Source: Candidatus Shapirobacteria bacterium CG2_30_35_20 (lineage in GTDB: Bacteria > Patescibacteriota > Microgenomatia > UBA12405). Taken from it: DNA of 9,912 nucleotides. The notes beneath the pieces were generated by a model, which searched no databases, was not told the DNA's origin, and saw nothing but the letters and a program-made list of their open reading frames with translations. The position numbers and the translations under genes were made by a program. Shown here in pieces: positions 5,355 to 9,912 of this stretch. Numbering within the stretch: the stretch's first letter is position 1; the number at the start of each line of letters is the position of its first letter. The DNA is taken from positions 1 through 9,912 of the forward strand of contig MNZO01000023.1 in assembly GCA_001873665.1 (NCBI GenBank). Reading direction: 5' to 3'.

Positions 5355-5379
5355 AAAAAATCCCCCAAACGGGGGATTT
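5355..5379. terminator. terminator hairpin, copy 2, 3' of the Bro-N gene
   Basis: The same 25 bp as copy 1 (A6-TCCCCC-AAAC-GGGGGA-TTT). The T-run is long on the minus strand (TTTTTTATAAT) and short on the plus strand, so it mainly terminates the Bro-N gene, whose TAA stop directly abuts the stem. It can also end the small plus-strand gene, which stops 18 bp before it. Confidence 0.8.
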
Positions 5380-6205
5380 ACTTTAGTCTTAAGTTATTTG
5401 CGTTTTTTGATGTGATAACTGATTTTCCTGTATTTTTTTCAATTTCATTTCTTGCTTTTCTAGCAACACCCCCACCTTTTTTCACCACATCCACATTTTG
5501 TACCCAATTGTTGGGCCTTTTCGAGTTAGAAATTTCTGTAGTCGATGCCTCGGCCAGCATATTTAACACCAATTCCAAATTAGTCATGTTGTCTCGAAGA
5601 TTCTCTTTTTTTAAACCTTTTAAATTTTTATAGCTTCGTACATCCATATCCGTCCATGCTTTAGTGATTTCGTTGGTTAAAATTGCAAATTCCCGACCCT
5701 CTTTGACCCCTCTTTTTTCCCATTCGTCAGTCAGCTCCTTTCGAATCTCGATACTTTTTAGCCTTTGATTTATCCATTCTTTTGAACAACCTTTTCTTAA
5801 ATACGTTTTCATCGCCCGCGAAATGGCCAATTCAGGATCATCAATTTCTTCAATTCTTTGGTATCCCACCTTCGCCAACCACAATTTAAAAGGTTCAGCT
5901 TTTGGTGAGGGAATTGATTGAATTACTCGAAACATATTTTCAGTTGAAAAACAGTCAGTTAAGTATTTTTTACCATCAATTGCGACTAATTTCAGGTGTA
6001 CGATTTTATCGTACACCTCACTTCCTTCATTTTTTAATTTATTTTTTAAATCACTCCAATATCTTTTTGGGGTATTCGAGTCAGTTAATATTTTTATAAT
6101 ATCGATAATCGAAAAATACCACAGCTCATTTTCCCCGTCCCAATGTCGTCGTATTTTACTTTCTTGAAAAATAACTGGTTGTGAGTTACTTTTTATTTTA
6201 TTCAT
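5378..6205 (-). CDS. Bro-N domain protein with DinD-like C-terminus
   Basis: A 275-aa protein. Residues about 12-112 form a Bro-N (antirepressor-type) domain: IRRHWDGENELWYFSIIDII, then YWSDLKNKLKNEG (49-61) and the hallmark IQSIPSPKAEPFKLWLAKVG (95-114). The rest resembles the C-terminal part of E. coli DinD: a helical region with EFAILTNEITKAW, the KNLKGLKKENLRDNM segment and a basic GGGVARKARNEIEKNTGK tail. Bro-N domains occur in phage and viral DNA-binding regulators; E. coli DinD is SOS-induced and reported to inhibit RecA. A DNA-related regulatory role is therefore likely, but unproven here. I prefer the ATG at 6205 to the TTG at 6226, because a -10-like element (6211-6218) sits just upstream of 6205 and would fall after the TTG. 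The gene contains a perfect 10-bp-arm palindrome at 5994-6018 related to the nearby array. It ends at a terminator. Confidence 0.8.
   Translation of the reverse strand: MNKIKSNSQPVIFQESKIRRHWDGENELWYFSIIDIIKILTDSNTPKRYWSDLKNKLKNEGSEVYDKIVHLKLVAIDGKKYLTDCFSTENMFRVIQSIPSPKAEPFKLWLAKVGYQRIEEIDDPELAISRAMKTYLRKGCSKEWINQRLKSIEIRKELTDEWEKRGVKEGREFAILTNEITKAWTDMDVRSYKNLKGLKKENLRDNMTNLELVLNMLAEASTTEISNSKRPNNWVQNVDVVKKGGGVARKARNEIEKNTGKSVITSKNANNLRLK
5994..6018. repeat. perfect palindrome in the Bro-N gene, related to the hairpin array
   Basis: Arms AGGTGTACGA and TCGTACACCT (10 bp each) flank the 5-nt loop TTTTA. Thirteen bases, AGGTGTACGATTT, are identical to array positions 4738-4750. Both have 5-nt loops that are T-rich on the plus strand. 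In the gene it encodes VYDKIVHLK of the Bro-N domain, where other Bro-N proteins have a similar 'xSEKIxQLK' stretch. Confidence 0.7.
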
Positions 6206-6210
6206 AATTA

Positions 6211-6220
6211 ATTTTGTACC
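6211..6220 (-). promoter_or_regulatory. -10-like element of the Bro-N gene
   Basis: On the minus strand GGTACAAAAT precedes the ATG at 6205. TACAAA (after TGG) leaves a gap of 7 nt, or CAAAAT a gap of 5. No SD is present. This supports the ATG at 6205 as the start. Confidence 0.4.
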
Positions 6221-6258
6221 AAACAAAACCCAAAGTCAATGATCCACAAAAAATCCAA

Positions 6259-7695
6259 TTATTCAATTCCATTAAATCCATCAATTTCTTTTTTAACCAA
6301 ATTAAGAGCAATAAGTTTCGCGACAGCTAATGGAACTTTATTTTTATATTCACTTGATTCTTCTATCTTACGTCGCCGTTCGTCAATATTATCTTTTTCG
6401 CCTATAGAAATGCTATCTTTTTTGAATAAGTTTCCTTTATTGATAGTAATAGTTTTCCATATTTGAGAAAACTGTTCGTGGGTAGCTTTAGCAAGTGCTG
6501 TAACAGCCTCACCTTTAATATATTCATGGGTTGAATCTGCAACTTGAATCAGTTCAGCGACATTTTCTAAATTTATGAGAGTAAATATGGTATTTTCATC
6601 AAATAGTACCGGAGTAGGTGTTTCTTTTACTAGAATTGTTTCAGCAACAGGCAATGTAGTCACTGGTTCTGCAGTTTTTGTCTCCTTAATGGGAATAATA
6701 TTAAGTTTAGATGGTTCAACTTTGGCCTCAAGTAAAAATCCCTTTAGTGTAACTCTTAGTTCCTCTTGAACTCTGGGATGTAAATGGTCAAAAACCTCGG
6801 GTGTTTCAATAATACTGTTAAGCAATTTTCCTGCCAGTAAATGATCACCTGCCAAAGGGTCCCCCGCGAATAATTCACTACCAGTTATTTGGTCACCAAG
6901 GTTACTAACAATTTGAGACATATGTCTTTTTAAGTCACCGACATCAAGATGACCAATATTTTCAGTACCACGAATAAGAGTTGAGGCAATCTGATCAATT
7001 AATTCATAAGAGCTGGGTGGTTTATCACCTTGGGAACTTCGAGACAGAGAAATACCTTTCTCAAGATAAGCATATTGGGCTAATTTCGCCAACGAATCAA
7101 TTAATTCTTGACTGGGAGAATAGCTATTTATAGCCTCATTGTCCCAAAGTTCAAACATTTCAAGAGAACTTTTTAGTTCTGGAAGATTTGAAATGTTTGT
7201 TTCAAGTATGGGAACAATTGCTGAGACAATCGAATCAACCATAGGTGGTGAATCAAGAATTTCTCGCTGGTGGTGGATACCCATTACGACGGCTGGTATA
7301 TCATTTTTAGCCAATGCTTGGCAAACAAATCCCAGTTGACCTGCCACAACTTTAGCGGCAACATCTTCTTGTTGTCTCATAGCCTCCATTTTATCTTCAA
7401 TAGTCTCTTGGTTACTTTCACTTAGGTCTGGTCGAGTGATATTTTCGACTAGACGAAAATTATGACCTTCTACTGTTTTAATGATGCCTCTTTTTTCATC
7501 ATCACTTTCACCGACTTTAGCCATTGTATAACTTTGATAAAGTTCTATTCCTTCTCTAAATTGTTCCTGATATTGCTCTGTAGTTGCCAAAACAGTAACC
7601 CGATTATTTATTTCAGCTTTGTCGGCACTTAAATATGCCACATCAGTTTCGTAAGCAACAGGTTGGAGGTGGGGGATATCAATTGGTTTATTCAT
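6259..7695 (-). CDS. 478-aa orphan protein, unknown function
   Basis: A large, acidic, soluble-looking protein without signal peptide or membrane helices. Two regions can be told apart. An N-terminal mostly helical part (1-330) includes AGDPLAGDHLLAGKLL (277-292), with a repeated 'LAG' pattern. A Pro/Thr/Val/Glu-rich linker (about 333-366, TAEPVTTLPVAE, KETPTPV) leads to a C-terminal helical part (370-478) with a charged stretch DERRRKIEESSEYKNK (438-453). No catalytic motif is recognised. The ATG at 7695 follows a consensus TATAAT by 6 nt with no SD. Its upstream partner (219 aa) ends 17 bp before it and the Bro-N gene begins 53 bp after it, all in one direction. Confidence 0.75.
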   Translation of the reverse strand: MNKPIDIPHLQPVAYETDVAYLSADKAEINNRVTVLATTEQYQEQFREGIELYQSYTMAKVGESDDEKRGIIKTVEGHNFRLVENITRPDLSESNQETIEDKMEAMRQQEDVAAKVVAGQLGFVCQALAKNDIPAVVMGIHHQREILDSPPMVDSIVSAIVPILETNISNLPELKSSLEMFELWDNEAINSYSPSQELIDSLAKLAQYAYLEKGISLSRSSQGDKPPSSYELIDQIASTLIRGTENIGHLDVGDLKRHMSQIVSNLGDQITGSELFAGDPLAGDHLLAGKLLNSIIETPEVFDHLHPRVQEELRVTLKGFLLEAKVEPSKLNIIPIKETKTAEPVTTLPVAETILVKETPTPVLFDENTIFTLINLENVAELIQVADSTHEYIKGEAVTALAKATHEQFSQIWKTITINKGNLFKKDSISIGEKDNIDERRRKIEESSEYKNKVPLAVAKLIALNLVKKEIDGFNGIE

Positions 7696-7701
7696 ATACC
7701 A

Positions 7702-7707
7702 ATTATA
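7702..7707 (-). promoter_or_regulatory. -10 (TATAAT) of the 478-aa gene
   Basis: A perfect TATAAT in the 17-bp gap after the 219-aa gene, 6 nt (TGGTAT) before the ATG. The transcription start would be the A of ATG. TTGAAA upstream is only 11 bp away, too close for a -35. Confidence 0.55.
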
Positions 7708-7712
7708 ATATA

Positions 7713-8372
7713 TTACATTTTCAAAAGCTTAAGATCTTCGATTACATATTGAGGCAAAATCTTTGTAGCTGTGTGCATTTCCAGTTGCCAAGATAAGCCT
7801 TTTATGCCTATTGATTTAGAATCAGAATCAGGATGATATACAGGAGGTCCAATTTTTAAAGCAACTTTCAGTTCATCTGGAGCAATTTCACCCTGGTGAA
7901 CAAAATCATATTTTTCAAGAAGATTAATAGTTGCTTTGGTCTTTTCGTCCACGCAAGATAAACCTAATTCCATCGTCTTACCTTCATTTAAAAATCTGGT
8001 TGGATACATGTTTCCATTTTGGTCAACTGTGTAATAGTTCAAGTCATTACCACTTGGCTCAAGAAACTGAATTATAGGAAAACAAATTTGCTTACCATCT
8101 CTTTTTATTCTCCAATATAACAAATACTTTTTTCCTTCTTTCCCATCACTTCCTTCAAAATTATTTATTGCTGATAAATGTGAGTGGATTGCTTTACCAT
8201 ACCCATTTTTATCCGAAAAATATTCACGTACGATAGCATTACCAATTAAGTTTATAACAGCATTTCCCTCTATTAACAAATCAGGAGAACCAGCATTTTT
8301 TTTACGAACAAAGGTTTCAATTTCTGCTTGAGGTATGATTTTGGTTATAAGTGTTTCTGTCTGCCCTTTCAT
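7713..8372 (-). CDS. 219-aa orphan protein, unknown function
   Basis: A soluble-looking protein with mixed alpha/beta character: a helical N-terminus (1-55), then likely strands in KKYLLYWRIKRDGKQICFPIIQF (81-103) and LNYYTVDQNGNMYPTRF, and a C-terminal segment GIKGLSWQLEMHTATKILPQ. No signal peptide, membrane helix or recognised motif. The ATG at 8372 follows TAAAAT by 7 nt with no SD. It heads a run of three minus-strand genes (219 aa, 478 aa, Bro-N), but each also has its own -10-like element, so they need not be one operon. A terminator lies between it and the 16S gene upstream. Confidence 0.7.
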   Translation of the reverse strand: MKGQTETLITKIIPQAEIETFVRKKNAGSPDLLIEGNAVINLIGNAIVREYFSDKNGYGKAIHSHLSAINNFEGSDGKEGKKYLLYWRIKRDGKQICFPIIQFLEPSGNDLNYYTVDQNGNMYPTRFLNEGKTMELGLSCVDEKTKATINLLEKYDFVHQGEIAPDELKVALKIGPPVYHPDSDSKSIGIKGLSWQLEMHTATKILPQYVIEDLKLLKM

Positions 8373-8379
8373 TTTAGTA

Positions 8380-8385
8380 ATTTTA
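8380..8385 (-). promoter_or_regulatory. -10 (TAAAAT) of the 219-aa gene
   Basis: TAAAAT lies 7 nt (TACTAAA) before the ATG on the minus strand. The surrounding sequence is very AT-rich, so this match is weaker evidence than the others. Confidence 0.35.
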
Positions 8386-8442
8386 TTAACTAATATATTA
8401 TTTCATAATATAGAAATATTGTCAAACGACTTTTTAAACCAC

Positions 8443-8469
8443 AAAAAACCCGTCTTTCGACGGTTTTTT
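8443..8469. terminator. bidirectional terminator downstream of 16S rRNA
   Basis: A6-CCCGTC, loop TTTC, GACGG-T6. It has a 5-bp GC core stem extended by A-T pairs and T-runs on both strands. It lies about 120 bp after the 16S 3' end, so it can end rRNA transcription before the protein genes. Between 8470 and 8586 I see no gene; a short TTACT-CGAA-AGTAA hairpin (8551-8564) may be a processing or termination stem. Confidence 0.8.
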
Positions 8470-8586
8470 GCATTTTACAAACTATTTCACTTTTTAGCCA
8501 AAATTATCAGTACCAGAAAGGTTTTGAAGAAATGCTAATGTACAATAAAATTACTCGAAAGTAAAACTATTGCCCTTAGTTTACCT

Positions 8587-9912
8587 CAAAGGAGGTGATC
8601 CATCCGCACCTTCCAGTGCGGATACCTTGTTACGACTTAACCCTCATCGCTGAATTTACCTTAACCCAGACTAATCTGAGCTTTGGGTACCCTCAACTTT
8701 GCTGATTTGACGGGCAGTGTGTGCAAGAGGTGAGAACGTATTCACCGCACTCTGCTGATGTGCGATTACTACCAATTCCGGGTTCATGCAGGCGAATTTC
8801 AGCCTGCAATCCCAACTGAGGATTGTTTTAGGGATTAGCTCCACCTTGCGGTATTGCAACCCTCTGTACAATCCATTGTAGGATGTGTGTAGCCCTGGAC
8901 ATAGGCATCATGATGACTTGACGTCGTCCCCTCCTTCCTCCCAACAAAATAATGCTGGGCAGTCTCCGGTGACAAAATAACACCGAATAGGGGTTGCGCT
9001 CGTTACCTCACTTAAGAGAACAACTCACGTCACGAGCTTACGACAGCCATGCAACAGCTGTGTACCACCCTCGAAGGACTTCTACTTTCATAGATCTGCA
9101 GGTACATTTCAAGCCCAGGTAAGGTTCATCGCTTCATATCGAATTAAACCACATGCTCCACTGGTTGTGCACCTCCCCGCCAATTCGTTTGAGTTTCGGC
9201 CTTGCGGCTATACTCCCCAGGCGGTCTGTTTAACGCGTTAGCTTACATCTCCCCACAAAAGTGGAAAAATTAACAGACATCGTTTACGGCTAGGACTACT
9301 CAGGTCTCTAATCTGATTTGCTCCCCTAGCTTTCGTCTCTCAGCGTCAGTATATACCTAGTTACCCGCCTTCGCGCTTGGTGTTCTTTGTAGTATCCACG
9401 GATTTAACCCCTACACTACAAATTCCAGTAACCCCGATATCACTCTAGTAACCCAGTATCTTGCCCCTTTCCTCGATTAAGTCGAGGTCTTTGAAACAAG
9501 ACTTGAGAAACCGCCTACAGACTCTTTACGCCCAATAAATCCGGATAACGCTTGCAGCCTATGTATTACCGCGACTGCTGGCACATAGTTTGTAGCTGCT
9601 TATTCTTCCCGCCTTCATGGTGGGATAAAAGAAGTTTACATCCCGAGAGACTTCATCCTTCACGCGGTATCGCTGCGTCAGACTTTCGTCCATTGCGCAA
9701 AATTCCTAACTGCTGCCACCCGTAGGTGTATGGGCCGTGTCTCAGTCCCATTGTGCCGGACTCTCCGCTAAGAGCCGGTAGCCGTCATAGCCTTGGTGGG
9801 CTTTTACCCCGCCAACTAGCTGGTAGCGAATACGCTGCTTTCGAAGTTACTTACGTCTTTAGTCCGGAGACATTATAGAGTATTACCCCCGCTTTCGCGG
9901 GGCTATCCTCCG
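8587..9912 (-). rRNA. 16S ribosomal RNA, 3' portion (5' end outside window)
   Basis: Recognised from GGATCACCTCC at the 3' end (intact anti-SD), AAGTCGTAACAAGG, ACTGCCCGTC, AATTGGCGG, the 790-loop ATTAGAGACC and GTGCCAGCAGTCGCGG. The window ends near E. coli position ~143, so roughly the first tenth is missing. The visible part is about 70 nt shorter than the E. coli equivalent, with no sign of an intron. The 338 region reads GCTGCCACCCGTAGGTGT (plus strand), the EUB338-III type. There are many unusual positions: U1400, A1409-U1491, U525 paired with A506, G793, and G923 paired with C1393. Most paired changes are compensated, so the gene is a functional, divergent CPR-type 16S. The 3' end is placed at ~8587 by homology. 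Transcription runs towards the terminator at 8443-8469; no ITS, tRNA or 23S follows. Confidence 0.97.

Noticed and set aside
6206..6226. TTG start at 6226 for the Bro-N gene
   Set aside because: The -10-like element at 6211-6220 lies between it and the ATG at 6205, and the extra seven residues do not resemble the start of Bro-N proteins.
8220..8235. CACGTACGATAG as another member of the hairpin family
   Set aside because: It shares GTACGAT with the array but has no complementary second arm.
8671..8871. Protein-coding frame inside the 16S region
   Set aside because: It overlaps conserved 16S helices, including the decoding-site strand; it is a chance open frame.
1..9912. Recoded UGA (Gracilibacteria/SR1 code)
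   Set aside because: All genes end in TAA or TAG, no recognised domain is interrupted by TGA, and Trp and Gly use normal codons; an in-frame TGA directly before the 3218 start fits a normal stop.
8587..9912. Intron or insertion in the 16S gene, as known in some CPR
   Set aside because: The visible part is shorter, not longer, than the E. coli equivalent, and conserved blocks follow in order without a gap.

Overview
The window is AT-rich and carries a divergent 16S rRNA gene at its right end. Together with the small genes, two tandem pilin-like membrane proteins of a type common in Patescibacteria, a SpoIID/LytB-type wall hydrolase and a DUF5657-like small membrane protein, this points to a CPR/Patescibacteria genome, possibly Microgenomates-like (the phylum is an inference). 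All visible stops are TAA or TAG, Trp is TGG, and nothing suggests a recoded UGA.

Layout. Positions 1-3218 hold minus-strand envelope genes: a SpoIID/LytB-type secreted protein (GTG start at 3218), a possible frameshifted 44-aa ORF, a pyroglutamyl-peptidase-like protein, a PH-domain (bPH2) membrane protein, and the start of a DUF5657-like protein running off the left edge. A 32-bp divergent promoter region separates these from two plus-strand pilin-like genes (3251-3928), which converge with uppS (3930-4628, minus). Positions 4683-5379 form an accessory cassette bounded by two identical terminator stems. It holds an array of short hairpins organised as a diverged ~112-bp tandem repeat, an (AG)7 microsatellite and a small plus-strand orphan gene. 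Next come three minus-strand genes: a Bro-N/DinD-like protein (5378-6205) and two orphans (478 and 219 aa). A bidirectional terminator at 8443-8469 separates them from the 3' end of 16S rRNA (8587 to beyond 9912). The 16S gene is therefore followed by a terminator and protein genes, not by an ITS and 23S.

How the parts work together. The secreted SpoIID-like hydrolase, UppS (lipid carrier for cell wall), the membrane PH-domain protein and the pilin-like proteins are cell-envelope functions. The Bro-N gene, hairpin array and orphan genes look like an accessory block.

Main observations: (1) seven protein-gene starts have a -10-like hexamer 5-7 nt upstream of the start codon and no Shine-Dalgarno, as expected for leaderless mRNAs, while a gene overlapping its upstream neighbour has a strong GGGAGGG; (2) the hairpin array changes arm sequence while keeping complementarity, keeps T-rich loops on the plus strand, and has an 11th, longer relative inside the adjacent Bro-N gene; (3) the SpoIID domain appears circularly permuted; (4) the 16S has unusual but mostly compensated changes, including in the decoding centre.
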